DNA from: JAOUEA01 sp963810945
GTDB taxonomy: Bacteria > Actinomycetota > UBA4738 > HRBIN12
NCBI GenBank assembly: GCA_963810945.1
Contig: CAWEPI010000008.1
Coordinates: forward strand, 496,001-560,000
Direction: 5' to 3'
Length of the DNA: 64,000 nucleotides
The notes under the pieces were generated by a model that did not search any database, had not been told where the DNA came from, and saw only the letters and a list, made by a program, of their open reading frames with translations. The position numbers were made by a program, and so were the translations under genes. Position 1 is the stretch's first letter; the number at the start of each line of letters is the position of its first letter. Shown piece after piece: positions 8,051 to 17,507 of the stretch.

Positions 8051-8579
8051 ATGCTGGCGACCGACGCGTACATGGTGACCCTGCGGATCGTGCACATCGT
8101 CACGGGGGTCATCTGGGTCGGCTCGTTGTTCGTGGTGGTGGTGTTCGTGCAGCCCAGCGCCGCGGCGCTCGGCTCGGCGGGGGCGCCATTCATGTCGGAG
8201 CTTCGCAGGCGCCGATTCGTGGATGTCGTCTTCATCGACGCCCTGTTCACGGTCGTCGCCGGGTCGTTCCTCTACTGGCACGACTGGCACACGTATCCGA
8301 GCTTCGGCGACTGGATCGGCTCGAACTTCGGGGCCGCGTTGACGGTGGGCGCTCTGCTCGCGATCTCGGGGCTCGGCGTCGCCGCGAGCCGTCACGCGCC
8401 CCACGATCGGTCGGCTCGTATCCCTCGGGAAGCAGGTCGCCGAGTCCGGCGGCCCACCCACGCCCGAGACGGCCGCGCAGATCGGCGCGCTCCAGCGCCG
8501 GCTCGTCGTCGCCGAGCGGGTGAGCTTCTCCCTGGTCCTCCTCGCGGTCGTGGCGATGGCGTCAGCGCGGTACCTCTGA
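8051..8579 (+). CDS. Small polytopic membrane protein, DUF2269/CopD-like (frameshifted)
   Basis: ATG 8051 follows GGGGAGGAGGG. Four hydrophobic segments are visible: residues 8-35 (RIVHIVTGVIWVGSLFVVVV), about 65-85, about 95-115, and the C-terminal FSLVLLAVVAMASARYL. Conserved-looking His and Trp in the first TM resemble the CopD/DUF2269 membrane families. An extra C in the CCCC at about 8399-8402 breaks the frame; removing it joins ASRHAPTIGRLV and gives 175 residues ending TGA 8579. The function is unknown. It is followed after one base by the DUF72 gene. Confidence 0.65.
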
Positions 8580-8580
8580 G

Positions 8581-9526
8581 ATGGCCGGTCGCGATCCTGA
8601 TCGGCACGTCCTCCTGGACGGATCCCACGCTGGTCAAGGACGGCAACTTCTACCCGCCCGGCACGAAGACCGCGGAGGCCCGGCTCCGCTTCTACGCCAC
8701 CCGGTTCCCGCTGGTGGAGGTGGACTCCAGCTACTACTTCCCGCCGTCGGAGAAGAACTCCGTGCTGTGGATCGAACGCACCCCGCCGCAGTTCACGTTC
8801 AACATCAAGGCGTACTCGCTCCTCACCAACCATCCGACGCGACCCGACTCGCTCTACGCGGACGTCCGCGAGTCCCTGCCCGAGGGCGCGCTGGACAAGC
8901 GGTTCGTCTATCGGGACAAGCTTCCGGAGGAGGCCGTCGACGAGGTGTGGCAGCGCTTCCACGACGCCCTCATGCCGCTGCACTCCGCGGGCAAGCTCGG
9001 CGCCGTGCTCTTCCAGTTCCCGCAGTGGTTCACGATCAGCCGCAAGAACAAGGCGTACATCGAGGGTTGTGCGGAACGGCTCGCGGACTTCCGCGTCGCC
9101 GTCGAGTTCCGGCACGCCTCGTGGATGCGTGAGGACAACGTCGAGGAGACCCTGGGCTTCCTGGAGTCCCTCGACCTCCCTTACGTCTGCGTCGACATGC
9201 CGCAGGGGTTCGACTCGAGCCTGCCCCCCATCGCCGCGACCACGGCGAGCGATCTGGCCATGGTGCGCTTCCACGGTCGCAACACGGCCGCATGGAACGT
9301 GAAGAGCGAGACCGCCAGCGAGCGCTTCCGGTACGACTACCCCGAGGGCGAGCTCCGCGAGTGGGCGCCCAAGATCGAGATGCTCGCCGAGCAGGCGCGC
9401 GAGACCCACGTCCTCATGAACAACTGCTACCGCGACTTCGCCGTGCGCAACGCGCAGGAGCTGGGCAGCATGCTCGACGTCGAGCTGGCGTCCTCGGACG
9501 AGGACGATCAGACGAAGCTGGTCTGA
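8581..9526 (+). CDS. DUF72 (YecE-like) TIM-barrel protein
   Basis: The DUF72 family has a TIM-barrel-like fold and no settled function. Typical features are the start ILIGTSSWTDP, YYFPPSEKN region, FNIKAYSLLT, VLFQFPQWF, VAVEFRHASW, YVCVDMPQG and the C-terminal MNNCYRDFAVRNA. The continuous frame begins without a usual start codon. Removing one base near 8584-8587 makes ATG 8581 start M-A-V-A-I-L-I-G-T, giving 314 residues. The 3' end overlaps the convergent photolyase gene by 19 bases. Confidence 0.85.
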
Positions 9527-10857
9527 ACGGGCGCCGGCCGGGCCGCGGGCACCTCGAGGATCGGGGCGGGGTAACCGGTGGCGCGCAGCACATCCGGTTC
9601 CTTCCAGGGCGCGAATATGAGCCCGGCGGGCGTGCCGGCGAGCTCGCGCACGTAGCGGCGAACGTAGGAGCCCTGCGGGTCGAAGCGCTCCGCCTGACGG
9701 ACCGGGTTGAACGAGCGAGACCGGCGAGGGTCCGTGCCGGTCCCCGCAGCCCACTGCCACCCGCCCGCGTTGTTGGCGGGGTCCCCGTCGACGAGCCAGT
9801 GCATGAAATGCACCGCGCCCTCCTGCCAGGGGATGCCCAGACGTCGCGTCAGGTAGGACGCGACCACCATGCGCGCGCGGTTGTGCATCCAGCCCTCGCG
9901 ACGGAGCTGCCGCATACCGGCATCCACGAGCGGGATGCCGGTGCGGCCCTCCTGCCAGCACTCGAAGAAGTACCCGGCGTGCTGGGGCGGAGGCGGGATG
10001 TCGGGAGGAGGCTCCCGGAGGCTCCGCCACTGGAGGGTGGGGTCGTGCGCGAGGAGCTGTCCGTAGAAGTCGCGCCACGCCAGTTGGCGGATCAGCGCGT
10101 CCGCTCCGGGGATCGCGCCGGCCCGATCCACGACCTCGTTGGCCGAGAGGCATCCGAACCGCAGGTAGGCCGAGAGGCGGGAGGTGCGATCGGCGGCGAG
10201 GTCGTCGCGCACCTCCGCGTAGCGAGCCGCGTCGGTGGCGAGGTACGCGTCGAGATGCCTCCGCCCGGCGGTCTCGCCCCCGGGCGCCAGATCGATGGAC
10301 TCGGCGTGCACCGCGGACGGGTGCGGGCGTGGGCCGGGCTCCAGACCGGGAGGGAGCTCGATCCTCGCGGGCACGGGATCGAGCGGTCGGCGAGGAGCCT
10401 CGGCCCACGCACGGTGGTACGGCGTGAAGACGGAGTAGGCGGGCTTGCCGCCCGGCGCCACGTCGCCGGGCGCGACCACGGCGTTGCCGGGATGGACGTG
10501 GAGCGCGACGCCGAGGGGCTCGAGCGCGGCGCGGAGTCGGCGCTCACGCAGGAGCGCGAAGGCACTGACGTCCTCCGAGAGGTGCACGACGCGCACATCT
10601 GCGCGCCGCACGAGGTCGACCACGTGGGCCACGGGGTCACCCTCGCGGGTGACGAGTCCGCCGCGAAGTCTGACGAGGGAGCGGTCGAGATCTGCGAGGG
10701 ACTCGATCAGGAACCGATCGCGGTTGGGCGAGCGATCGAGGAGCTGCGGGTCGAACACGAAGAGCGGGATGACGCGCCCTCCCGCTCGGGTGGCGGCGCT
10801 GAGCGCAGGATGGTCGTGGACGCGCAGGTCGCGCGTGAACAGGACGACGTCGGTCAC
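9508..10857 (-). CDS. phr: Deoxyribodipyrimidine photolyase / cryptochrome
   Basis: This 449-residue flavoprotein repairs UV-induced pyrimidine dimers with blue light. The N-terminal alpha/beta antenna domain starts VVLFTRDLRVHDHPAL. The C-terminal FAD domain holds RLSAYLRFGCLS, WRDFYGQLL, GIPLVDAGMRQL, GWMHNRARM and the NNAGGWQWAAGTGTDP block that is diagnostic of class I enzymes. GTG 10857 is preceded by TACGGT six bases upstream and no Shine-Dalgarno, so the mRNA is probably leaderless. Length and motifs are complete. Confidence 0.95.
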   Translation of the reverse strand: MTDVVLFTRDLRVHDHPALSAATRAGGRVIPLFVFDPQLLDRSPNRDRFLIESLADLDRSLVRLRGGLVTREGDPVAHVVDLVRRADVRVVHLSEDVSAFALLRERRLRAALEPLGVALHVHPGNAVVAPGDVAPGGKPAYSVFTPYHRAWAEAPRRPLDPVPARIELPPGLEPGPRPHPSAVHAESIDLAPGGETAGRRHLDAYLATDAARYAEVRDDLAADRTSRLSAYLRFGCLSANEVVDRAGAIPGADALIRQLAWRDFYGQLLAHDPTLQWRSLREPPPDIPPPPQHAGYFFECWQEGRTGIPLVDAGMRQLRREGWMHNRARMVVASYLTRRLGIPWQEGAVHFMHWLVDGDPANNAGGWQWAAGTGTDPRRSRSFNPVRQAERFDPQGSYVRRYVRELAGTPAGLIFAPWKEPDVLRATGYPAPILEVPAARPAPVQTSFV

Positions 10858-10935
10858 CGACCCACCGTAGGCCCGTGACGGGGCGGGCTTACGTACCGAA
10901 CCTATGCGTCAGCGCGAGGGCGTCGCATCGATCCG

Positions 10936-12034
10936 TCACGGCGTCCACTGCGGCTGTTCGAAGTACGGCTCGGAGACGCCGAGGAGGAACTGGCCGTCCC
11001 AAGATCGGATCACGGGGTAGGCCTGGAGTTGCCGATCAGCGCTCGCAGGGTTGCCGGGGAGGGGGCGCCCCTCCGGGTCGAACCTGATCACGGTCCCATC
11101 GGGGCAGGTAACGCGGATCTCCTGCGCCTGCGCGTCCCACCGCTGGTCTTGGCCTTCGCCGCAGGTGTCGGGCACCAGGTCCAGGGCGTAGATCGGGCCT
11201 GAGACCGGATGCATCACGTAGATCACGCCGAGCTGCCGAAGCTCCGGTGTCCCGATGAGCACGGCCGCCGTTGCCTCGCCCTTCGGGAACCCGTCCTGCG
11301 GCGTGAACAACGGCGTCCAGCCGGCCGTGACCGTTCCGGATCGCAGCGTGGCACCCCTGAACGACTCGATGATCGAGCGGGCGGCTGCGACGTCGGATTC
11401 CGAGGCATCGCGGCCGGCCCAGAGGTCGATCTCGTACCTCACGCCGTTCGTCTGGATGTCCATGTCCGCAGGGCAGACCGTGCACGTGCCGGGCAGCACC
11501 TTCAGATCGGACGCGGAAAGCGGCAGGGGCGTGTCGTCATCCACCGATGGCCCCCCCGGTGGTCCGCCCGACGTCGCCGTGATCCCGAGCGCGACGAGGT
11601 CGGACGACGCCGACACGAGGTCGGGGCCGATCGGACCGGGCGTCGCCGCGTTCGGAGACGCGAGGCCGCCCGGTCCGTTCGCGATGACGACACCCTGGGT
11701 GTTGATCCTGCTTTGGATGTCGATGGGGCTGACGGACCACGCGGAGGGGTAGCGAGACGCTCCAGCCGGCGGGGTCCGTGTAGCTCGAGAACCCGGTAGC
11801 GCCTCCGGGGGCAAGGGCCGCCGAATCGCCCGAGGGGCGGAGGGCGCGCCACGCGAACCCGGCGGCCAGCGCGAAGACCGCCGCCGCCGTCACGCCCGCA
11901 ACCAGACGCTTGGCGCGACCGGGACCCTCCGGCGTCTCCGGGTGCGAAGGCCCCTGTCGGGCGCGCCGGTACACCGACCCGTCGGGTCCCAGATCGTCGA
12001 GGTCGCGGAGGGCGGTGCGCCAGCGCTCCGTCAT
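10936..12034 (-). CDS. Single-pass membrane protein encoded with an ECF sigma factor; possible anti-sigma (frameshifted)
   Basis: ATG 12034 overlaps the sigma-factor stop by four bases, the usual arrangement for a sigma and its regulator. Residues 1-45 are cytoplasmic (MTERWRTALRDLDDLG...), followed by one TM (about 47-68, VTAAAVFALAAGFAW) and an extracellular region of about 290 residues with several Cys (CTVCPADMD, PDTCGEG). No zinc-finger anti-sigma motif is seen. One extra base near 11752 (SLPLR for SYPSAW) breaks the frame; corrected length is 365. The extracellular part matches nothing I recognise. The anti-sigma role is inferred from coupling and topology. Confidence 0.7.
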
Positions 12035-12504
12035 GCCTCCACCCCCTCCGACTCACGGAGGAGCTCGGCGAGGCGTCGGCGGCCGCGCATGAGGTGGACC
12101 TTCACCGCTGCAGAGCTGGTGCCCATGACCTGGGCGACCTGGCGGACGGGGAGGTCCGCACGGTAGTGGAGGTAGACCGCGGCGCGTTGGGACGCGCTGA
12201 GGCGCCTGAGCGCGGCCATGAGGTCCGCCGCCGGTTCGGGATCCTCGACCGTGCGGTCGGTCTCGAAGAGCTCGCTCTGGCGGCCCGTCCGCTCGAGGTC
12301 GGCTGCGGCGATCCGGAACGCCACGCGGTAGAGGTACGGGACGGGCTCCCGAACGGTGTCGGGACGTGCGATCGCGCGCGCGAAGGCTTCGGCCACGGCG
12401 TCGTCGGCCACGTCGCGGCGTCCGCCCGAGTACGCATAGACGGCGCGCCAGATCACGGGTCCGGCCTCGCGCCAGATCGCATCGAAGTCATGCGTGTCGG
12501 TCAA
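12031..12504 (-). CDS. ECF-type RNA polymerase sigma factor
   Basis: The 157-residue protein has a region 2 (about residues 10-75, with DVADDAVAEAFARAI and PYLYRVAFRIAAADLER) and a region 4 helix-turn-helix (about 100-150, LPVRQVAQVMGTSSAAVKVHLMRGRR). There is no sigma 1.1 or 3, as expected for ECF factors. The start is TTG 12504, and the Shine-Dalgarno GAGAGGAG lies almost against it inside a hairpin arm. The membrane protein downstream is translationally coupled. Its inducing signal is unknown. Confidence 0.9.
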   Translation of the reverse strand: MTDTHDFDAIWREAGPVIWRAVYAYSGGRRDVADDAVAEAFARAIARPDTVREPVPYLYRVAFRIAAADLERTGRQSELFETDRTVEDPEPAADLMAALRRLSASQRAAVYLHYRADLPVRQVAQVMGTSSAAVKVHLMRGRRRLAELLRESEGVEA

Positions 12505-12506
12505 CT

Positions 12507-12534
12507 CCTCTCACCCTGACAGAGCGTTGAGAGG
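12507..12534 (-). promoter_or_regulatory. 7-bp hairpin covering the ribosome site of the ECF sigma gene
   Basis: In the mRNA sense, CCTCTCA and TGAGAGG pair perfectly across a 14-base loop, and the 3' arm contains the GAGAGG ribosome site directly before TTG 12504. It could mask translation, act as an operator, or end the transcript of the upstream cupredoxin gene, whose stop lies about 19 bases away. Confidence 0.45.
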
Positions 12535-12552
12535 TACGAAAGGTGAACCCCG

Positions 12553-13014
12553 TCACCGCACGCGGAACGCGCCGTGCATGAAGAGGTGGACCTCGCAGAC
12601 GAAGACGTAGTCGCCGGCGGGGAGCGCAGGCAGGTCGTACGTGATCCGCTCCACCCCGAGGATCACCGAGCCGCGGTACACGGCGGGGCCCGTCGGGTCT
12701 TGGCAGCGCGGCTGCTTGGCCGCGGCCACCGCCTTCCCGAGGCAGCTGTCCGCAGGGTACATCGCCACGTTGTGCGACTCCCCCGCATCGTCGTTGGCGA
12801 AGTCGATCGTCGACGGAGCACCGGCCGGCACGGCCATGCAGTCGCGGTCGAAGGAGAGCGAGACCGCGCGGATCACGTTCGTGGTCGTCGGCGCGCACCC
12901 GGGAGAGGGCGAGGGTGGCGAGGGCGACGGGCTGGGCGATGCGTCGCCATCGCCGCCGCTGCACGCAGCGAGGGTGACCAACGCGAGGGTGAGGAGGAGC
13001 GAACGGCGGTGCAC
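12553..13014 (-). CDS. Cupredoxin-domain lipoprotein
   Basis: GTG 13014 gives 153 residues. The signal peptide ends in the lipobox LAAC (about residues 14-17), followed by a Ser-Pro repeat linker and a cupredoxin fold. Copper ligands are recognisable: His in ESHNVAMYP and Cys, His and Met or His in VFVCEVHLFMHG, the type-1 copper arrangement of plastocyanin-like proteins. It is likely a surface-anchored electron carrier or copper binder. It is the first gene on this minus-strand stretch, divergent from the protease at 13087. Confidence 0.85.
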   Translation of the reverse strand: MHRRSLLLTLALVTLAACSGGDGDASPSPSPSPPSPSPGCAPTTTNVIRAVSLSFDRDCMAVPAGAPSTIDFANDDAGESHNVAMYPADSCLGKAVAAAKQPRCQDPTGPAVYRGSVILGVERITYDLPALPAGDYVFVCEVHLFMHGAFRVR

Positions 13015-13086
13015 GCCGCCCAGTATCCGCGACGTGGCCGTGCGCAGGTCCCGCGAGAACCAGGGTGGCCGGGTACGCTCGTCGCC

Positions 13087-14244
13087 ATGGGACGGCGTTG
13101 GAAAGTCGCGACGATCCGGGGGATCCCGCTGTTCGTGGGTTCCTCGTGGATGCTGCTCGCGGTGATCTACGTGTGGGCGCAGTACGTCGGGCTCACGCAG
13201 GGGTTCGCGCGCGAGACGCCCGCCACCGCGATCGTCCTCGCGGTGTTCACGGGCGTGCTCTTCTTCGGCAGCGTGCTGCTGCACGAGGCCGCCCACGCGG
13301 TGACGGCTCGCGCGCTGGACCTGCCGGTCTCCGGCATCACCCTGGTGTTCTGGGGCGGCGCCACCGAGACGCGCGCGAACGCGCGCGGGCCGTTCGGCGA
13401 GTTCCTCGTGGCGTTCGTGGGGCCGTTCACCACGCTCGTGATGTCGGGCGTCTTCTGGGTGGCCGCGCAGATCACGCACGGCACCGTGCATTCGATCTTC
13501 GACTACCTCGCCTTCCTGAGCCTGCTCTTCGCGGCCATGAACACGCTCCCGGGCTTCCCCCTGGACGGCGGGCGGATGCTCCTGGCCGCGGTCTGGGGGA
13601 TCACGCGCAGCCGACGCACCGCGCTCCGCACGGCCGGGTACGTCGGGATCGCCATGGGCCTGGGGCTCTTCGCGTTCGCGGCGTATCGGTTCGCGCAGAA
13701 CGACACGTTCCTCGCCATCTTCTGCGGCTACCTCGGATTCATCATGCTGGCCACGGGGCGCGGCATGGACGGGCGTATCGCGTTCCGCGACAACCTCGCG
13801 AAGGGCACCGCCGCCGACGTGATGCGTCCTCCGCCGACCACCGTGCCGGCGGACATGACGCTCACGGATGCCCTCGACCACGCCCTGCGCGGCGGCACGC
13901 CCGACCAGCGCTTCCCGGTCACCGAGGCCGACGGTCGCCTCATCGGCACCGTCTCGATGGACTCGGCGCGCCCGGTCGGGGCTCGCGACCCGATGCGCCC
14001 GGTGCGCGACGCGATGATCCCGATGACGCAGACCCCGCTCTTCACCCCGCAGGAGACCCTCGAGGAGGTGCTCGAGTGGCTCGCGGGTCGCGAGGGGTTC
14101 GTCCTGGAAGACGGACGACTCGTGGGCGCCATCGGCCCCGCCGACGTCGAGCGTTGGTACCGCCGCGAGATCGAGCACGCGCCGCCGGGTGACCTCTCCG
14201 ACGAGCCCACCGGCCTGTCGGTTCCGCCCCGTCCCGACGTCTGA
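13087..14244 (+). CDS. Site-2 protease-like M50 zinc metalloprotease with CBS domains
   Basis: The 385-residue intramembrane protease has the zinc motif HEAAH (about residue 67) and the distal NTLPGFPLDGGRML motif (about 155), both in predicted TM segments of the SpoIVFB/S2P core. A C-terminal pair of CBS-like repeats (about residues 240-370) follows, as in the actinobacterial Rv2625c-type subgroup. Such enzymes clip membrane-bound regulators such as anti-sigma factors. With a sigma/membrane-protein pair 1 kb away a functional link is possible but not shown. TACGCT lies 7 bases before ATG 13087 and there is no Shine-Dalgarno. Confidence 0.92.
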   Translation: MGRRWKVATIRGIPLFVGSSWMLLAVIYVWAQYVGLTQGFARETPATAIVLAVFTGVLFFGSVLLHEAAHAVTARALDLPVSGITLVFWGGATETRANARGPFGEFLVAFVGPFTTLVMSGVFWVAAQITHGTVHSIFDYLAFLSLLFAAMNTLPGFPLDGGRMLLAAVWGITRSRRTALRTAGYVGIAMGLGLFAFAAYRFAQNDTFLAIFCGYLGFIMLATGRGMDGRIAFRDNLAKGTAADVMRPPPTTVPADMTLTDALDHALRGGTPDQRFPVTEADGRLIGTVSMDSARPVGARDPMRPVRDAMIPMTQTPLFTPQETLEEVLEWLAGREGFVLEDGRLVGAIGPADVERWYRREIEHAPPGDLSDEPTGLSVPPRPDV

Positions 14245-14290
14245 GTCGGCGACGCTCGGCCGTTTCAGGCCGCTCCGGACCCGTCAGCCA

Positions 14291-14488
14291 TCAAGACTGG
14301 AGCGGTGGAACAGGCGGTTCCACCAACCGACGCCCGCCGGACTTCGACCCTTCGGCTCCTTCGATGAGCTTGGCCTCGTGCGCCATCTCGAGCTCGCGCC
14401 GCATCTCCGCCTGGTGCTCCTCCGAGAGCTCATGCTTCTGCTCCGGATCCCCGAATCCGGCGCCCCTGCTTCCGTCGGGATTCACCAT
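14291..14488 (-). CDS. Hypothetical 65-residue acidic/charged protein
   Basis: ATG 14488 to stop 14291. The product is hydrophilic, with a His/Glu/Lys-rich central helix (EQKHELSEEHQAEMRRELEM) and a Pro-rich end. TACACT seven bases before the ATG suggests leaderless expression. Codon use is like the neighbours. I recognise no family. Confidence 0.5.
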   Translation of the reverse strand: MVNPDGSRGAGFGDPEQKHELSEEHQAEMRRELEMAHEAKLIEGAEGSKSGGRRLVEPPVPPLQS

Positions 14489-14590
14489 GCGTGCGAGTGT
14501 AGCCACACTCGGGTTCCGGCCGCCCTTCCGTACCGTCCCCGGCGCGGGCCGCGCGAACCCCGTGTCGTTCCCTGCGGGTAGCATCCCCTT

Positions 14591-17507
14591 GTGACGGCCC
14601 CCCCGTTCCTCCCCGACGGTGATCAGCAGCGTGTCCTCGATCACGGGGACGGCGCCCTGTTGGTGACGGGTGGCGCGGGCACCGGCAAGTCCACGGTCTT
14701 GCGGGAGCGCTTCGCCCGGTTGATCGAGGGCGGCGCCGACCCCGAACGGGTCGCGTTCGTGGCGGGCTCGGTGAGCGCGCGCGACGCCGCACGCTCGGCG
14801 CTCCTGGCCCGGCTCTCCACGTCGCTGCCCGGCCTGCAGGTGGTGACCTTCCACGGCCTCGCCAACCGGATCCTGCGGGAGCGGTTCACGGAGCTCGGCT
14901 ACGACGAGCCGCCGCAGGTGCTCGGCGCCGCCGAGCAGTTCGCCAAGGTGCGCGAGCTGCTCGCCAACGCGGACCCCGCCGACTGGCCCGCGTACGGATC
15001 GCTCCTGCAGCTCCGCGGCTTCGTCGACGAGGTCCGCCAGTTCCTGGTGCGCGCGCAGGAGGAGATGCGCACGCCGGAAGACATCGCCGAGGCCGCCGAG
15101 CGGCGCGGGCTGGCCGGCTGGCAGGAGCTCGCACGGTTCCTGGGCGAGTACCAGGACGTGCTCGACGACCTCGACGTCGTCGACTTCGGCGCCTTGCTCC
15201 AGCGCGCGGCGAAGGTGGCCACGGAGGGTCCCCCGCTCTTCGACCACCTGCTCGTCGACGACCTGCAGGACACCACGCTCGCGGCGGAGGCCATCTTGAA
15301 GGGTCTCCGTGCGCCCGACCTCGTGGCCGCGGCCGATCCCGACGCCGCGGTCTTCACCTTCCAAGGGATGTCTCGACTCCCGCTCGACCGGTTCGCGGAG
15401 ACCTTCCCCGGATCGACCGCCGTTGCCCTCACGACCGATCATCGGACCCCCGAGCCAGCGCGGATCGAGGCCTGGGTCACGCCGCACGCCTCAGAGGAGC
15501 ACGCCGCCGTGGCGCGTGAGCTGCGGCGACTCCACGTGGAGGACGGCATCGCGTGGTCGGAGATGGCCGTCGTGGTCCGGCGCCAGGGTGCGCACCTGGG
15601 CGGGCTGCTGCGCGCGCTCGACGACGCCCGCATCCCCCGGGCGGTGCCCGAGCGCGGGCTCTCCCTCACGGCCGAGCCCGCCACGCGCCCCTACGTCCTG
15701 GCGCTCCGCTGGCTCGTGGCGGACGACCCTCAGCGCGAGGAGCTCGTCGAGCCGCTGCTCACCTCCGACGTGGTGGGTCTCTCCGCCCGCCACCGCGCGC
15801 GGGCTCCTGCGCACCGCCCGCGCGGAGACCGGCTCGATCGGCGGAGCCCTCGATGTGGACGAGGGGCTCACCCCGGGCGAAGCCGAGACGGTGCGCGCCG
15901 CGCGCGAGGCGCTCGCGAAGGCGTCGTTGTTCGCGGGCATGTCCGTGCAGGATGCGTTCCGCGTGCTGTGGGAGGAGCTCCCGTGCTCGCGTCGGCTGGT
16001 GGAGGCGGCCGGGCACGAGGCCGAGGCGCGCCGCGAGCTCGACACGGTGGTGACCTTCGCGAACGTCGTGGCCGAGGCCGACGACGGCGCCGACAAGAGC
16101 GTGCAGGGGTTCCTGGAGTCGCTCGACGCCGGCGAGCACGGGCCCGGCCACTCGGCGTGGGAACGTTCCCGCCCCGACGCCGTCCGCGTGCTGACCGCCC
16201 ACGGCACGGTCGGGCGCGAGTTCGACGCGGTCCTCGTGACCGGCGTGAGCGAGGGCAACTTCCCGAGCGTGCACCGCGCGGAGCCAATGTTCGAACTCGC
16301 GGTGCTCGACCGCGTGATCACGAACGCCGAGCGCAACCGCGAGCGCCTGGAGGAGGAGCGGCGCCTGTTCGACACGGTGCTCGCGCGCGCCCGCAAGCGC
16401 GTCGTGCTCGTCTGCGCCGACGCCCATCCCGATGCCGACGAGCTGAGCGTGCGCTCCCGCTTCGTGCACGAGCGCGGCCTGACGTGGACGCACGCGCCGG
16501 CGGGCCCGTTCGAGGAGCCGGTCTCGGTGCGCGAGGCCTCCGCCACCTGGCGGCATCAGCTCGCCACGCCCGGTCTCCCCGCTTGGCGCCGCCTCGCCGC
16601 ACTCGAGGGCATCACCGCGCTCGGCGTCGACCCCGCGCGCTGGTGGTTCCAGCACGACTGGACCGACACGGGCCGTCCGCTCCACGAGCAGGTCCGCGTC
16701 TCCTACTCACGCCTGTCCAACCTGGAGGCGTGCGAGCTGATGCACGTGCTCGGCGACGAGCTCGGGCTCGGCCGTCCCGGTGGCTACCACGCATGGGTGG
16801 GCAAGACCGTGCACAAGATCATCGAGGAGACCGAGCGCGGCGAGATCGTGAAGGAGCCGCGCGCGATGGTGGAGGCGCTGGAGGCGCGCTGGCGCCCGCA
16901 GGAGTTCCCGTCGCTCGCCGTCTCCGAGGCGTTCCGTCACCTGGCGCGCGAGCACATGCTGCGCAACTGGTTCGAGACCTACGGCGACAAGCCCGCGCTC
17001 GGCATCGAGCAGTTCTTCGAGTTCGAGTTCGAGGGCGTGCTGGTGATCGGCTACATCGACCGGATCGGGCCCTCCGTGAAGGACGGCACCACCATCACCG
17101 ACTTCAAGACGGGCAAGAGCGACAACGCCGGGCCGCCCGAGGACAGCCTGCAGCTCGGCATCTACTACCTGGCGGTCCAGGAGGCCGAGGAGCTCGCGAC
17201 GTTCAAGCCGGTGCGCGTCGTGGAGCTGGCGTTCCTGCGCGGCAACTGGAGGAGCCCGCAGATCCAGTTCCGCAAGATGCCCATCAACCCCCGCGACGAG
17301 GAGGAGTACCAAGCGCGGATGCGCGAGCGCCTGGCCGCCCTGATCGCGCGGAAGAAGGAGCTGAACGCGGCCGAGGTCTACCACCCCAACCCGTACGCGA
17401 ACTGCCGCTTCTGCGACTTCCGCACGCTCTGCCCCCTCTACCCGGAGGGCCAGCCCGTATTCCCCGTGGACGCGCTCAGGCGGCATCCGGAGGCGGCGCC
17501 GGCATGA
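14591..17507 (+). CDS. adnA: AdnA-type UvrD-like helicase / PD-(D/E)XK nuclease subunit (frameshifted)
   Basis: AdnAB is the actinobacterial double-strand-break resection machine, each subunit having an N-terminal UvrD-like motor and a C-terminal RecB-type nuclease (family knowledge). Visible here are Walker A GGAGTGKST (about residues 27-35), motif II as VDDLQDTT instead of DEYQDT, a nuclease with GYIDRIG and TDFKTGK, and the cysteines of an iron-sulphur clamp (LEACELM and CRFCDFRTLC). One extra G near 15785 breaks the frame inside the motor domain; corrected length is 971. GTG 14591 has TAGCAT six bases upstream and no Shine-Dalgarno. The stop overlaps the adnB start (ATGA). Confidence 0.9.

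Noticed and set aside
12574..13086. Plus-strand extension upstream of the site-2 protease
   Set aside because: The 171 codons before 13087 are the reverse of the cupredoxin gene; the protease fold starts at 13087.
14257..14272. CGGCC-GTTTCA-GGCCG as a terminator after the site-2 protease
   Set aside because: Five-base stem and no T-run; too weak to list.
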